Assembly: GCA_934456435.1 (NCBI GenBank)
Contig: CAKSHH010000002.1
Span: 166,046 to 230,045 of the forward strand
Length of the DNA stretch: 64,000 nucleotides
Direction of reading: 5' to 3'
DNA from: an uncultured Eubacteriales bacterium
Lineage (GTDB): Bacteria; Bacillota; Clostridia; Oscillospirales; Acutalibacteraceae
Part shown: piece after piece, positions 6,899 to 16,482 of the stretch
Layout of the letters: each line of letters starts with the position of its first letter
Numbering within the stretch: the first letter of the stretch is position 1
Made by a program: the position numbers and the translations under genes
The notes under the pieces: model-generated
The model's database searches: none
Told to the model about the DNA's origin: nothing
Seen by the model: only the letters and a program-made list of their open reading frames with translations

Positions 6899-8929
6899 TC
6901 ATTCAACTCCTCGGTAAAGAAGTCCTCTTGTAAATTCACCGTGGGGCTTTTTGGTGCCCTTTATATAGTCGTGTATGATTTCCGCGGCTTTTTCGCGGCT
7001 TTCGTCGGTGAAATACAGAAGCGAGAAATCCATATTTCTGATTTCGCCGAGCCTGTCCGCCATATAGACGGGAACGCTGTTGAGAATCTCGCTGCATCCC
7101 GAACGGCAGTCGATCGGAAATTCAATTCCTTTTCGATCAATGAGCTTGCCTGTTCGCTTACATTCCGCACAGGTTTTGCCGTTTTTCTGAGGGCAGTTCC
7201 TTGTCAGCATGAGCGGAAGTCTGCCGTAGGCAAAAACGCCGCGCGGCGCATCTCCGCCGATTGCCTGCGCCTGAGCAAGCGTGAGTTCGGGAGAAAGGAG
7301 TATCCTGTGCACTCCCATGTCGGAGAGCGTCTGAACGGAGAGCGTATTGAAAACATTTGAACCCAAGAACGCGTTGGCTTTGAGACCTGCTTTCTGAATA
7401 AGCGCAATGCCGTCGAGTGTTCCAGCCCACGCCTCCGTGATTCCGTATTCCTTTGCGGCTTTGAGCTTTTCAAGCACCCTTTCATCGGACGAGAAAATTC
7501 CTCGCGGAACCTCCACGCTGACGCGCAGGGATTTTTTGGCTTTTCTTTCCTCGCCGAGCGGGACGATGATCTGTTCAATATAGTCCCAGTTTTCGGGAAT
7601 ATTGTCAACGTCGGCAAAGCGGCAGATCAAACGTTTTTTTGCAGGAATATGGGGAATGTTTTTAATGTATTCCGGCGTGAATTTTTTTGCCGCGGAATGA
7701 GTCTTGTCAAGCTCGTCTATGACTTCGCGGCGCAGTCGGTTTATTTCGGAAACGGGAATGAAAAGACCGTCGTCAAGCTCAATGTCAATTTCGCCGCAGA
7801 CAAATCTCGTTCCGCCGACCTTTCTGAGCTGAGCCTCAACCGATTCGGACGTTGTCGCTTTGTTCATTGCCTCCTGCGGAGGGTCTCCCTCGGCAAAAGC
7901 ATTTTTGGAATCCGCGCGAGCGGCGAGCGACATCGGTTCACCTCTGACGGCGGTAAATGCAAGGTCTATTTTTGTGTCCGCAACTTCCTTTTCATAAAGC
8001 TTTTCAAGCTTTTTCAGCACACCGGACGCCGCGGTAACGTCGTCCTTGCGGCGCGTTCCGAACATATCAATGCCGAGCTTGGCACGGTAGTAACCGTCCG
8101 TAAAGCCCGAACGGGAAAATACGGAACGCAGGTCATCTCTCAGGGTGTTGTCGGTTATTCCGTCCACGCTGTTGCGGCACGCCTTGACTGCGGCGGCAAC
8201 ATATTCTGGGCGCTTCATTCTGCCCTCGATTTTAAACGAGCAGACTCCCATTTCAGCCATTTCGCCGATGTAGTCAATGAGCGATAAATCCTTGAGACTC
8301 AGATCGTGTCCTGTTCCGTAAGGTGCGCCGAACGGCAGACGGCAGGGCTGAGCACAGGCTCCTCGGTTTCCGCTTCGCGAGCCGAGAACCGCGCTGAAAA
8401 GACATTGACCTGAGACGCACATACAAAGCGCTCCGTGGACAAAACATTCAAGCTCAATGGGGGAGCTTTCGCAAAGCTTTCTGATCTCTTCCTTTGAAAG
8501 CTCACGGGGCAGAACGGCACGGGTAAAGCCGAGTCGCTTCAGCCTTTTTAATCCTGCTGCGGTCTGTACCGACATCTGTGTCGATGCGTGAAGCGGCATA
8601 TCGGGAGCGGTTCGGTGAATAAGCTCGGCAAGTCCGAGATCCTGCACGATTATTGCATCGACTCCCGTTTCACAAGCAATTCGGACAGCGTCCTGAGCTT
8701 CTTCAAGTTCGCCGTCCGAAACAAGAGTATTCAGCGCAAGATGAACCTTTACCTTGTGTCTGTGACAATATTTGACAGCCTCTTTGAGCTGTTCAAAATC
8801 AAAATTTTCCGCATTGCGTCGGGCGTTCAGCTCCTTGACACCGAGATAAACGGCGTCGGCTCCGCTTCGCACGGCGGCAACAAGCGATTCATAAGATCCT
8901 GCCGGAGCAAGAATTTCGGGCTTTATCAT
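6899..8929 (-). CDS. U32 family peptidase / RlhA-like protein with DUF3656 domain
   Basis: The protein has 676 residues. The N-terminal U32 domain begins KPEILAPAGSYESLVAAVRSGADAVYLG and carries the U32 signature ECFVHGALCMCVSGQCLFS (about 160-180), followed by RGACAQPCRLPF. These cysteines are conserved in the family. A DUF3656-like middle region and a second TIM-barrel-like portion follow, with cysteines NCPQKNGKTCAECKRTG near 560-580. Domain order and length resemble E. coli RlhA, which hydroxylates a 23S rRNA cytidine, so an RNA-modifying role is as likely as the historical 'peptidase' label. It overlaps zapA by four bases (ATGA), implying coupled translation. Confidence 0.88.
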   Translation of the reverse strand: MIKPEILAPAGSYESLVAAVRSGADAVYLGVKELNARRNAENFDFEQLKEAVKYCHRHKVKVHLALNTLVSDGELEEAQDAVRIACETGVDAIIVQDLGLAELIHRTAPDMPLHASTQMSVQTAAGLKRLKRLGFTRAVLPRELSKEEIRKLCESSPIELECFVHGALCMCVSGQCLFSAVLGSRSGNRGACAQPCRLPFGAPYGTGHDLSLKDLSLIDYIGEMAEMGVCSFKIEGRMKRPEYVAAAVKACRNSVDGITDNTLRDDLRSVFSRSGFTDGYYRAKLGIDMFGTRRKDDVTAASGVLKKLEKLYEKEVADTKIDLAFTAVRGEPMSLAARADSKNAFAEGDPPQEAMNKATTSESVEAQLRKVGGTRFVCGEIDIELDDGLFIPVSEINRLRREVIDELDKTHSAAKKFTPEYIKNIPHIPAKKRLICRFADVDNIPENWDYIEQIIVPLGEERKAKKSLRVSVEVPRGIFSSDERVLEKLKAAKEYGITEAWAGTLDGIALIQKAGLKANAFLGSNVFNTLSVQTLSDMGVHRILLSPELTLAQAQAIGGDAPRGVFAYGRLPLMLTRNCPQKNGKTCAECKRTGKLIDRKGIEFPIDCRSGCSEILNSVPVYMADRLGEIRNMDFSLLYFTDESREKAAEIIHDYIKGTKKPHGEFTRGLLYRGVE

Positions 8930-9285
8930 AACATATCCTTTTCTTCGAGACTGCGGCGTATGCTTCTGAGGTCTTTGGTCATACGCTCTGCTTCGCGGCG
9001 AGCCATTTCAGCCTCTGTCTTTGCCTTTGCCGCATCTTCCATATACATCTGAATCTGTGATTTAAGGTAGTCGCTGGATTTTTCGGACTGCTTGAGTCTG
9101 TCGGCGTAATCAAGAGCGCAGAGAACCGCCGCCTGAACCTGTGACAGGCGCGGATGATCGTGAACGAGACCGACTATTTCGTCGTCAAGATCCTCACCGA
9201 GATTTTTCATGTACGAGATGTCCTCGTCGGTGGTGATGTAGTAATCCAAACCTCCGATAGTAAGTCTGACTTTATTTTTTCCCAT
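8926..9285 (-). CDS. zapA: Cell division protein ZapA
   Basis: This 119-residue protein helps bundle FtsZ filaments at the division ring. The N-terminal globular domain has KNKVRLTIGGLDYYITTDEDISYMKNLGEDLDDEI. A long heptad-like coiled coil follows (about 55-119, rich in A/E/K/R: YMEDAAKAKTEAEMARREAE), as in ZapA tetramers. The ribosome site is GCGGAGG. It sits directly upstream of the U32 gene and overlaps it by four bases, an arrangement often seen in Firmicutes. Confidence 0.9.
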   Translation of the reverse strand: MGKNKVRLTIGGLDYYITTDEDISYMKNLGEDLDDEIVGLVHDHPRLSQVQAAVLCALDYADRLKQSEKSSDYLKSQIQMYMEDAAKAKTEAEMARREAERMTKDLRSIRRSLEEKDML

Positions 9286-9627
9286 AACCGTACCTCCGCA
9301 GAATAATTGTGTATAATATTGCTAATATTAAAGTTATAAAATATTATACTATAAATTTTATTGTGAATAAAGAGTTTTTTGCGATTTTTTTGTCGCCGGA
9401 AGCGCTTTTGCGGCGATTATTTAATGCTGTTGCCGGGCAAAACTCACGGTATTTTGTTTAAATTTCATATTTATTTTTATATTTTTGAAAAATAGGACAA
9501 TTTTTCCGTTGAAATGCATAAAATACGGGTATATAATTCGTATAAGCAAGTCGAAATAAGGTGTTGTAATTTTTTGAAAAGTGGTATAAAATAAATTCAG
9601 AGAATAATTAGTTTACCGGAGGTTACT
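9286..9627. other. Divergent intergenic region zapA / glgP
   Basis: This 342-base AT-rich gap holds the leftward zapA promoter region (an extended -10, TAGTATAAT on the minus strand, with -10 at 9343-9348 and no clear -35). It also has a small hairpin at 9392-9415 (TCGCCG/CGGCGA, no T run) and the rightward glgP promoter at 9564-9592. I see no open reading frame or known RNA in it. Confidence 0.5.
9564..9592 (+). promoter_or_regulatory. Promoter for glgP
   Basis: TTGTAA (9564-9569) and TAAAAT (9587-9592) are 17 bases apart, 35 bases before the glgP start. The ribosome site CCGGAGG follows at about 9616. Confidence 0.55.
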
Positions 9628-12036
9628 ATGAACTATAAACTTACCAAAAAGGAAGCCAAGGAGCTTATCGTAAATAAGCTTTCCCATTTCTACGGCGTTT
9701 CGCCGGAGGAGGCTACCTATGAGCACTACTATAAGGCAATTGCGCTCATACTGCGCGATATGATGATGCAGGGCAGAAAGGAGTTTCACAACGAGTCCAA
9801 GAAGTCGGATTCAAAGAAGATTTATTATCTTTGCATGGAGTTCCTCATGGGCCGATCACTCAAGAACAACCTTTACAACCTGAATCTTACCAGGACGATG
9901 GAGTCCGCACTCAAGGATTTCGGTATCAAGCTCGACAAGCTTTATGACTGCGAGCCTGACGCGGGTCTTGGCAACGGCGGTCTCGGCAGATTGGCTGCCT
10001 GCTACCTTGACGGTCTTGCGACTCAAGGCTATTTTGCAAAGGGCTATTCAATTCTTTATGAATACGGAATTTTCAAGCAGAAGCTTGTTGACGGCTGGCA
10101 GACTGAGCTGCCCGATTTCTGGCTTCCGGGAGGAGAGGTTTGGCTTGTTCCGCGCGAGGAGGAGGCTGTTGACATCAACTTTGAGGGCTGGGTCGAGGAG
10201 AGCTGGGATAACCAGTATCACCACATTGAACAGCGCGACTGCAACACGGTAAAGGCAATTCCCTACGATATGTATGTTTCGGGCAAGGATGGCAAGGGTA
10301 TAAGCGTTCTCCGTCTTTGGAGCGCAAAAGCACCCGGTCTTGATATGGATATGTTCAACCAGGGCGATTATATGCGCGCGATGGAGCAGAACGCAATGGC
10401 TGAGGTCATCAGTAAGGTGCTCTATCCCTCGGATAACCACCCGGAGGGCAAGAGCCTGCGTCTTCGTCAGCAGTATTTCCTTGTTTCCGCTTCCGTTCAG
10501 GACATCATCAACAACCACCTGAGAATTTACGGCACGGTCGAAAACCTTGCCGACAAAATAGCAATACACATCAATGACACTCACCCGACGCTTGCAATTC
10601 CTGAGCTTATGAGAATACTGCTCGACGACTGCGGCTACGGCTGGGATGAGGCGTGGAACATTGTCACCAACACCGTGGCTTACACCAACCACACAGTTAT
10701 GGCGGAAGCCCTTGAGTGCTGGCCTGAGGATCTCTTCAAGCGACTTCTTCCGAGAATTTATGAGATCACAAAGGAGATCGACAACCGTTTCCGCAGCTAT
10801 GTCTGGAACTCAACGGGCGATGCGGATAAGGTTGAAAGAATGGCTATCGTTTCAAACGGCGTTATCAGAATGGCAAATATGTCGGTTGCAGGTTCGCATT
10901 GCGTAAACGGCGTTTCCGCTCTTCATTCCGAGATACTCAAAGAGAGCGTTTTCAAGGATTTCTATTCTCTCACGCCCGATAAATTCACAAACGTTACAAA
11001 CGGTATCGCTCACCGCCGCTGGCTTTGCCAGTCCAACCCGGAGCTGACAAAGCTCATCACAGGTCTCATCGGCGACGGATTTGTTTATGACGGAAATGAG
11101 CTTGAAAAGCTCAGAGCTTATGCCGACGACGCAGAGGTTCTCAAAAAAATTGAAACGATCAAGCTCCACAACAAGCAGAGACTTGCCGAGCTTGTGAAAA
11201 AGTCCAACGGCGTTGAGCTTGACCCCAACTCAATCTTTGATGTTCAAGTCAAGAGGCTGCACGAGTACAAGCGTCAGCACCTTAACGCTTTCCACATTCT
11301 TTCAAAGTATCTTGCAATTAAAGAGAATCCCGACGGAGACTTTACTCCGCACACCTATATTTTCGCCGCAAAAGCCGCTCCCGGTTACTTTATGGCGAAG
11401 AAGATTATCAGCTTTATCTGCGCCCTCGGCGATCTTATCAACAACGATCCCGATGTCAGAGGACGCCTGAAGGTTGTATACCTTGAGGACTACAACGTAA
11501 CAATGGCTGAAAACCTTATGCCTGCCGCAGACATAAGTGAACAGATTTCGCTTTCGGGCACAGAGGCAAGCGGCACCGGCAATATGAAGCTGATGATTAA
11601 CGGCGCAATCACACTCGGAACGATGGACGGCGCAAATGTTGAGATTCACGAGGCTGTCGGCAGCGACAACATTATCATTTTCGGTATGAGCACTCCCGAA
11701 GTTAATGAGCTCAAGAGAATCGGATACAACCCGATGAACTACTATCAGAACAATGCCGACATCAGAAAGGTCGTTGATTTTATCAACGGCGGCATCAACG
11801 GAAAGGTGTTCCCGGAAATCGGCGGTTCGATAACTCACCATGACCCGTATATGGTTCTTGCCGATTTTGCCGACTACAAGGCAGCTCAGGCAAAGGCGGA
11901 GCAGCTTTTCGCCGACAGGGACACATGGAACAGAATGTCTCTTATGAACATTGCAGGTGCAGGACGCTTTGCCTGCGACAGAGCAATCAACGAATACGCC
12001 CGCGATATATGGCACACAAAGCCGCTCAGAAAATAA
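9628..12036 (+). CDS. glgP: Glycogen/starch/alpha-glucan phosphorylase
   Basis: This 802-residue cytoplasmic enzyme releases glucose-1-phosphate from alpha-1,4-glucans. It has the full-length phosphorylase fold: LGNGGLGRLAACYLDG near residue 115, INDTHPTLAIPELMR near 315, QVKRLHEYKRQHLN near 545, and the pyridoxal-phosphate lysine loop EASGTGNMKLMINGA near 650. There is no N-terminal extension of the regulated animal type. It stands alone with its own promoter and terminator and no other glycogen genes beside it. Identification is secure; substrate preference (glycogen versus maltodextrin) is not visible. Confidence 0.97.
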   Translation: MNYKLTKKEAKELIVNKLSHFYGVSPEEATYEHYYKAIALILRDMMMQGRKEFHNESKKSDSKKIYYLCMEFLMGRSLKNNLYNLNLTRTMESALKDFGIKLDKLYDCEPDAGLGNGGLGRLAACYLDGLATQGYFAKGYSILYEYGIFKQKLVDGWQTELPDFWLPGGEVWLVPREEEAVDINFEGWVEESWDNQYHHIEQRDCNTVKAIPYDMYVSGKDGKGISVLRLWSAKAPGLDMDMFNQGDYMRAMEQNAMAEVISKVLYPSDNHPEGKSLRLRQQYFLVSASVQDIINNHLRIYGTVENLADKIAIHINDTHPTLAIPELMRILLDDCGYGWDEAWNIVTNTVAYTNHTVMAEALECWPEDLFKRLLPRIYEITKEIDNRFRSYVWNSTGDADKVERMAIVSNGVIRMANMSVAGSHCVNGVSALHSEILKESVFKDFYSLTPDKFTNVTNGIAHRRWLCQSNPELTKLITGLIGDGFVYDGNELEKLRAYADDAEVLKKIETIKLHNKQRLAELVKKSNGVELDPNSIFDVQVKRLHEYKRQHLNAFHILSKYLAIKENPDGDFTPHTYIFAAKAAPGYFMAKKIISFICALGDLINNDPDVRGRLKVVYLEDYNVTMAENLMPAADISEQISLSGTEASGTGNMKLMINGAITLGTMDGANVEIHEAVGSDNIIIFGMSTPEVNELKRIGYNPMNYYQNNADIRKVVDFINGGINGKVFPEIGGSITHHDPYMVLADFADYKAAQAKAEQLFADRDTWNRMSLMNIAGAGRFACDRAINEYARDIWHTKPLRK

Positions 12037-12050
12037 TAGAGTAACAATAA

Positions 12051-12088
12051 AACAGGCTGTGATAAAAATTCTTATCACAGCCTGTTTT
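12051..12088 (+). terminator. Terminator after glgP
   Basis: AACAGGCTGTGATAA pairs with TTATCACAGCCTGTT around a short loop, followed by six T. It is a strong intrinsic terminator. Confidence 0.9.
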
Positions 12089-12091
12089 TTA

Positions 12092-12125
12092 AAAGCAATA
12101 CACCTCAATTGAAATGTATTGCTTT
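12092..12125 (-). terminator. Probable terminator after aspS
   Basis: The 11-bp stem AAAGCAATACA/TGTATTGCTTT lies just past the aspS stop. Its leftward T run is short (four T), so termination strength is uncertain. It abuts the glgP terminator. Confidence 0.5.
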
Positions 12126-12132
12126 AATTGTT

Positions 12133-13908
12133 TTATTTAAGCTTGATTCCCAATTCGTCAAGCTGGAGGTCGTCAACCTCTGCCGGACAGCCTGTCATCG
12201 GCTCGCTTGCGTTCTGAACCTTCGGGTAAGCAACGACGTCTCTCAGGCTTTCACAGCCGAGCATCTGCATTACGAGACGGTCAAGTCCGATGCCCATTCC
12301 GCCGTGCGGCGGTGCGCCGTATCTGAATGCGTCGAGCAGGTAGCCGAACTTTGCGTAAGCCTCCTCCTGAGTGAGGTTGAGGAGAGTGAATATTCTGCTC
12401 TGAAGCTCAGGGTTGGTGATTCTGATTGAACCCGATGAAAGTTCGATTCCGTTGAGTACAAGGTCATAAGCCTTTGCTCTGACCTTTGCCTTGTCTGTCT
12501 CAAGATATTCAAGGCACTCGTCCATCGGAGCGGTGAACGGGTGGTGCATTGCAACCCATGTCTTGCTGTCCTCGTCCCAATCGAAGAACGGGAACTCCGT
12601 GATCCAAAGGAGATTGTACTGACCCTGAGGAATGATGTCAAGTCTCTTTGCAACCTCCTGACGGAGTGCGCCGAGAGCGTTGAAAACGATGGAGTTCTTA
12701 ACGTCGCCGATGATGAGAACAACGTCGCCTGCCTCTGCGCCTGCCTTTTCGAGGATGGCTTTAAGCTCGTCCTCCGTTATGAACTTGGCAAATGAGGACG
12801 AAACCGTGCCATCCTCGCCGAGCCTTGCCCATGCGAGACCCTTGGCACCGTTGCCCTTTACGGAATCGGTGAGCTTGTCAATCTCTTTTCTTGAAAGAGA
12901 CTTGAAAGCGTTTTTGGCTGTGATTCCGCGAACGGAACCGCCGTCCTTTACCGCGTTGCTGAATACGCCGAAGCCGCAGTCCTTAACGATGTCGCTGAGG
13001 TCATAAAGCTCCATGCCGTAACGTGTGTCGGGCTTGTCGGAACCGAAGCGCTCCATAGCCTCTTTATATGTAATTCTGGGGAGCGGAAGCTGAATGTCAA
13101 CTCCGAGAGCCTCCTTGAATACACGCTTCATATAGCCCTCACCGATGTGAAGGACGTCCTCCATATCGACGAATGACATTTCAAGGTCGATCTGTGTAAA
13201 TTCGGGCTGACGGTCTGCACGGAGATCCTCGTCGCGGAAGCAGCGAGCGATCTGCATATAGCGGTCAAATCCGGCAACCATGGAAAGCTGCTTATAAAGC
13301 TGAGGTGACTGGGGGAGAGCATAGAAAGAACCGTTGTGAATACGGCTCGGAACAAGGAAGTCACGGGCACCCTCCGGAGTGGAACGGATAAGAATCGGAG
13401 TTTCAATCTCAATGAAGCCGTTTTCATCAAAATAGTCGCGCGTAATTTTACAGATCTTATGGCGCATGATTATGTTACGCTGAAGATCGGGACGACGAAG
13501 GTCGAGATAGCGGTACTTGAGCCTTGTAAGCTCGGAAGTCTGGCAGTCCTCAACGATTTCAAACGGCGGAGTCTCGCTCTTACCGAGCACACGGAGATCC
13601 GTAACGTCGATTTCAATTTCTCCTGTAGGAATGTCCTTGTTCTTTGAGGAACGCTCCCTGACAGTACCCTTTGCCATGAGCACAAATTCGCTTCTGGCGG
13701 TAAAAGCCTTGTCAAATATTTCCTTGTCTGTGCTTTCGCCGAAAGCAAGCTGTACGATTCCTGTCCTGTCACGCAGATCAATAAAGATGAGCGCGCCGAG
13801 GTCACGCTGACGCTGAACCCAGCCGGCAACGACAACCTCTCTGCCGACGTCGCCGATTCTGAGATCGCCGCAATAGTCGGTTCGTTTCAAACCTGTCATA
13901 AAGTCCAT
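12133..13908 (-). CDS. aspS: Aspartyl-tRNA synthetase
   Basis: This 591-residue class II enzyme charges tRNA-Asp. The N-terminal OB-fold anticodon domain (about 15-110) includes VAGWVQRQRDLGALIFIDLR. Motif 2 is about FRDEDLRADRQPEFTQIDLE, the bacterial GAD insertion domain covers roughly 290-420, and motif 3 is GIGLDRLVMQM near the C-terminus. Length is typical of the bacterial type. The start ATG overlaps the hisS stop (TAATG), with AGGAGG nine bases upstream inside hisS, so the pair is translationally coupled. Whether it also charges tRNA-Asn (non-discriminating) cannot be decided here; no gat genes are in the window. Confidence 0.97.
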   Translation of the reverse strand: MDFMTGLKRTDYCGDLRIGDVGREVVVAGWVQRQRDLGALIFIDLRDRTGIVQLAFGESTDKEIFDKAFTARSEFVLMAKGTVRERSSKNKDIPTGEIEIDVTDLRVLGKSETPPFEIVEDCQTSELTRLKYRYLDLRRPDLQRNIIMRHKICKITRDYFDENGFIEIETPILIRSTPEGARDFLVPSRIHNGSFYALPQSPQLYKQLSMVAGFDRYMQIARCFRDEDLRADRQPEFTQIDLEMSFVDMEDVLHIGEGYMKRVFKEALGVDIQLPLPRITYKEAMERFGSDKPDTRYGMELYDLSDIVKDCGFGVFSNAVKDGGSVRGITAKNAFKSLSRKEIDKLTDSVKGNGAKGLAWARLGEDGTVSSSFAKFITEDELKAILEKAGAEAGDVVLIIGDVKNSIVFNALGALRQEVAKRLDIIPQGQYNLLWITEFPFFDWDEDSKTWVAMHHPFTAPMDECLEYLETDKAKVRAKAYDLVLNGIELSSGSIRITNPELQSRIFTLLNLTQEEAYAKFGYLLDAFRYGAPPHGGMGIGLDRLVMQMLGCESLRDVVAYPKVQNASEPMTGCPAEVDDLQLDELGIKLK

Positions 13909-15260
13909 TATATTAAGCCTCCTAATATTTTGCTCAAATCTATATTATCCATATCCTCTGCGGCAGTTCCCTGGAGCTTCATTGCTGCCGACTGGAGTGA
14001 ATATTCCATAAAATCATCGGCAAATGAGTCAAGAGAAATTTCCTGAGTTTCGCCGCTTTCCATATTCTTTACCTTTGCAACACCGGCGGCAATATCGTCG
14101 TCGCCGATGATGGTGGTGAATCTTGCGCCGATTTTGTCGGCGTATTTCATTTGAGCCTTGACGGAACGGCCGACAACGTCGAACTGTGCGCTGATGCCGG
14201 ACTGGCGAAGCTCAAGTGCAAGTGCCGCCGCCTTGGTGAGCGCCGCATCACCGATACTGCCGATATACATTTCGGGAACATCGGCGGCAGGAAGCTCAAT
14301 TCCCTGCGCTTCCAAAAGAAGAAGTATTCTTTCAAGTCCAAGCGCAAAGCCGAGAGCAGGAACATGAGGTCCGCCGAGCTCTTCAACAAGACCGTCGTAA
14401 CGTCCGCCCGCGCAGACAGCACTCTGAGCGCCGAGCGCATCGGTAACGAACTCAAACACCGTGCGTGTGTAGTAATCAAGTCCGCGGACAATGTGCGGAT
14501 TTACCGTATATGAAATACCCATTGCATCAAGGTATGATTTAACTTTTTCAAAGTGGTCGTGACACTCGTCGCAGAGATAGTCGAGAATTATCGGAGCTCC
14601 CTGACCGATATCGTGACAAATCGGACTTTTGCAGTCGAGGATTCTCATCGGGTTTCTGTCAAGTCTTTCAAGGCAGGTCTCGCAAAGCTCGTCCTTGTGT
14701 GACTCGAAATATGCTTTGAGTGCCTCTTGATATTTTTTGCGGCAGGTCGGACAGCCGATTGAATTTATTTCAAGGCTGATTCTGTCCACGCCGAGAAAAC
14801 CGAAAAGCTCATTGCCGAGCGAAATGACCTCTGCGTCGGCGGCAGGAGAAGCGGTGCCGTAGCACTCAACGCCGAACTGGTGAAACTCGCGGAGTCTGCC
14901 TGCCTGCGGTTTTTCGTAACGGTAGCAGGAGGTGACGTAGCTGACCTTCTGCGGCATGGGCTCGTTTTGGAGTCCGTGCTCAAGAAAGGCTCTTGCCGCG
15001 CCTGCCGTTCCCTCAGGTCTGAGGGTGATCGAGCGGCCGCCCTTGTCGTCAAACGTGTACATTTCTTTCTGAACAACGTCGGTCGTGTCACCAACCGAAC
15101 GTGTGAAAAGCTCCGTGTGCTCAAAAACAGGCGTGCGGATTTCCTTGAATCCGAAATCCTTGGCAATGCTGAGCATCGTGCTTTCGATAAACTGATTTTT
15201 GTGGCTCTGGGAGGGAAGGACGTCCTGCGTTCCCTTTATAGCCTTGGTAATAAGCGCCAT
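13908..15260 (-). CDS. hisS: Histidyl-tRNA synthetase
   Basis: This 450-residue class II enzyme charges tRNA-His. It begins with the expected KGTQDVLPSQ segment. Motif 2 is CYRYEKPQAGRLREFHQFG, and the two histidine-binding signatures are RGLDYYTRTVFEF and CAGGRYDGLVEELGG. A C-terminal anticodon-binding alpha/beta domain covers about 330-430. A cysteine pair region (CPTCRK and CETCLERL...CHDIG...CDECHDHF) in the insertion domain suggests a bound zinc, as in many Firmicutes HisS. The aspS gene follows with a one-base overlap. No T-box is seen upstream. Confidence 0.96.
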   Translation of the reverse strand: MALITKAIKGTQDVLPSQSHKNQFIESTMLSIAKDFGFKEIRTPVFEHTELFTRSVGDTTDVVQKEMYTFDDKGGRSITLRPEGTAGAARAFLEHGLQNEPMPQKVSYVTSCYRYEKPQAGRLREFHQFGVECYGTASPAADAEVISLGNELFGFLGVDRISLEINSIGCPTCRKKYQEALKAYFESHKDELCETCLERLDRNPMRILDCKSPICHDIGQGAPIILDYLCDECHDHFEKVKSYLDAMGISYTVNPHIVRGLDYYTRTVFEFVTDALGAQSAVCAGGRYDGLVEELGGPHVPALGFALGLERILLLLEAQGIELPAADVPEMYIGSIGDAALTKAAALALELRQSGISAQFDVVGRSVKAQMKYADKIGARFTTIIGDDDIAAGVAKVKNMESGETQEISLDSFADDFMEYSLQSAAMKLQGTAAEDMDNIDLSKILGGLI

Positions 15261-15277
15261 AGAAAAACTCCTGTATG

Positions 15278-15931
15278 TTATTTGAAAATTTCTTTCCTGT
15301 GATCCGTCATTAGTATGTGAAATGCCATATATTCCGGCACAAGGCTTTGTACCGCGATAATCGCAACCGCAAAGCTTTTAGCAACACCGGAAACGGCAAA
15401 GTATATGATAGTGAAGATGAATGCCGCAACGCCGAGCGACAGCGACAGCCACGAAAGAATTTTGGGCTTTTTTAAAACCTCTGCCGACCTGAGCAGCAGA
15501 ATAACGTCCGTCAGAACTATTGCACAGATCGTGAAAATATAATAAACATTTGAAAGTCCGCCGTAATTAACGCTGACCTTGCCGAAAACAACGATAGCAA
15601 GCCAATTTGCAATAAAAGGCAGGGTCACGGCAGCCCCGATAATCTCCGAATATTTGACCTTAAGCCCATGGTAATTGCCGTAAATGAACGGCACCGAGAC
15701 CATAAAGACGATAACGGAAATAATCATCGCTATCTCGGAATAGTAAGCGCATTTGAAAAAGAGACTGAAAAAGGTGAGTATAACAAACAGCGCACCGACC
15801 GTGAAAAATCCGACGGCAAGAGCAAGCTCCTGCGGATTTCTTTTCTTTTTGTGCTTGATCGGTTTGCCGCAATGCGGACATTTCAGAAAGTTGGGATTTG
15901 CAATTTCCTTTTTGCAGTTTTTACAGCGCAT
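15278..15931 (-). CDS. Zinc-ribbon polytopic membrane protein, unknown function
   Basis: The 217-residue protein starts with one zinc ribbon (CKNCKKEIANPNFLKCPHCG, four cysteines), then a basic linker (KKKRNP). About six hydrophobic segments fill the rest, for example LALAVGFFTVGALFVILTFF and IVFMVSVPFIYG. This zinc-ribbon-plus-membrane layout is common in Clostridia and is not tied to a known function. It lies 17 bases upstream of hisS on the same strand, with weak spacing to mgsA above it. Confidence 0.75.
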   Translation of the reverse strand: MRCKNCKKEIANPNFLKCPHCGKPIKHKKKRNPQELALAVGFFTVGALFVILTFFSLFFKCAYYSEIAMIISVIVFMVSVPFIYGNYHGLKVKYSEIIGAAVTLPFIANWLAIVVFGKVSVNYGGLSNVYYIFTICAIVLTDVILLLRSAEVLKKPKILSWLSLSLGVAAFIFTIIYFAVSGVAKSFAVAIIAVQSLVPEYMAFHILMTDHRKEIFK

Positions 15932-15961
15932 AAGCTTCCTCCGAGAATCCTGCTGAAGTTT

Positions 15962-16020
15962 AACAAACGGTTACGGGCGCGTCGGGACGCAGTTATCCCG
16001 TCCGCAAAACCGATTTGTTT
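15962..16020. other. Large imperfect hairpin between mgsA and the zinc-ribbon gene
   Basis: The outer arms AACAAACGGTT and AACCGATTTGTT and the inner arms around GGGCG...CGGGA/TCCCG fold into one long imperfect stem. There is no T run on either strand, so it is not a classical terminator. It could be a processing or attenuation site. Confidence 0.4.
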
Positions 16021-16029
16021 TGCAGAAAA

Positions 16030-16434
16030 TCAATGTTTGGGATTGACGATGTCGCGCCAATCAAGGTCGCCTCTGTCAAGCGAATGGATGAGAGCCTCGG
16101 CGGTAGCGATATTTGTAGCCGCCGGAACGTTGTGAACGTCGCAGAGTCTCAGCAGGCTTGTGACGTTGGGCTCGTGCTCCTTGGGATCCAGCGGATCGCT
16201 GAACATGAGGAGCATATCTATCTCGTTGCAGGCGATGAGCGCACCGATCTGCTGGTCGCCGCCCTGAGAACCGCGGAGAAATGTTGTGATTTCAAGACCC
16301 GTAGCGTCGGCGACAAGCTTACCCGTTGTGCCGGTCGCAAACAGTCTGTGACGGCTGAGGATTCCGCAGTAAGCGATGCAGAACTGAGTCATGAGTTCTT
16401 TCTTTGCGTCGTGAGCGATAATAGCAATATTCAT
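16030..16434 (-). CDS. mgsA: Methylglyoxal synthase
   Basis: This 134-residue enzyme converts dihydroxyacetone phosphate to methylglyoxal plus phosphate, a bypass that relieves sugar-phosphate stress. Family features in order: IAIIAHDAKKELMTQF at the start, ATGTTGKLV phosphate loop, the catalytic loop GSQGGDQQIGALI (Asp of GGDQQ), and MFSDPLDPKEHEPN. Length is normal. It is read leftward with no close partner, 49 bases downstream of the DUF6056-like gene. Confidence 0.94.
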   Translation of the reverse strand: MNIAIIAHDAKKELMTQFCIAYCGILSRHRLFATGTTGKLVADATGLEITTFLRGSQGGDQQIGALIACNEIDMLLMFSDPLDPKEHEPNVTSLLRLCDVHNVPAATNIATAEALIHSLDRGDLDWRDIVNPKH

Positions 16435-16482
16435 ATAGTACCTCCGTTTGAGTTTATTTGAAAATCCTTTATAGATAATTGT

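Noticed and set aside
11302..12108. Open frame of 268 codons antisense to glgP
   Set aside because: Same reason: a shadow of the glgP coding strand with a cysteine- and histidine-rich translation lacking any domain, running into the terminator.
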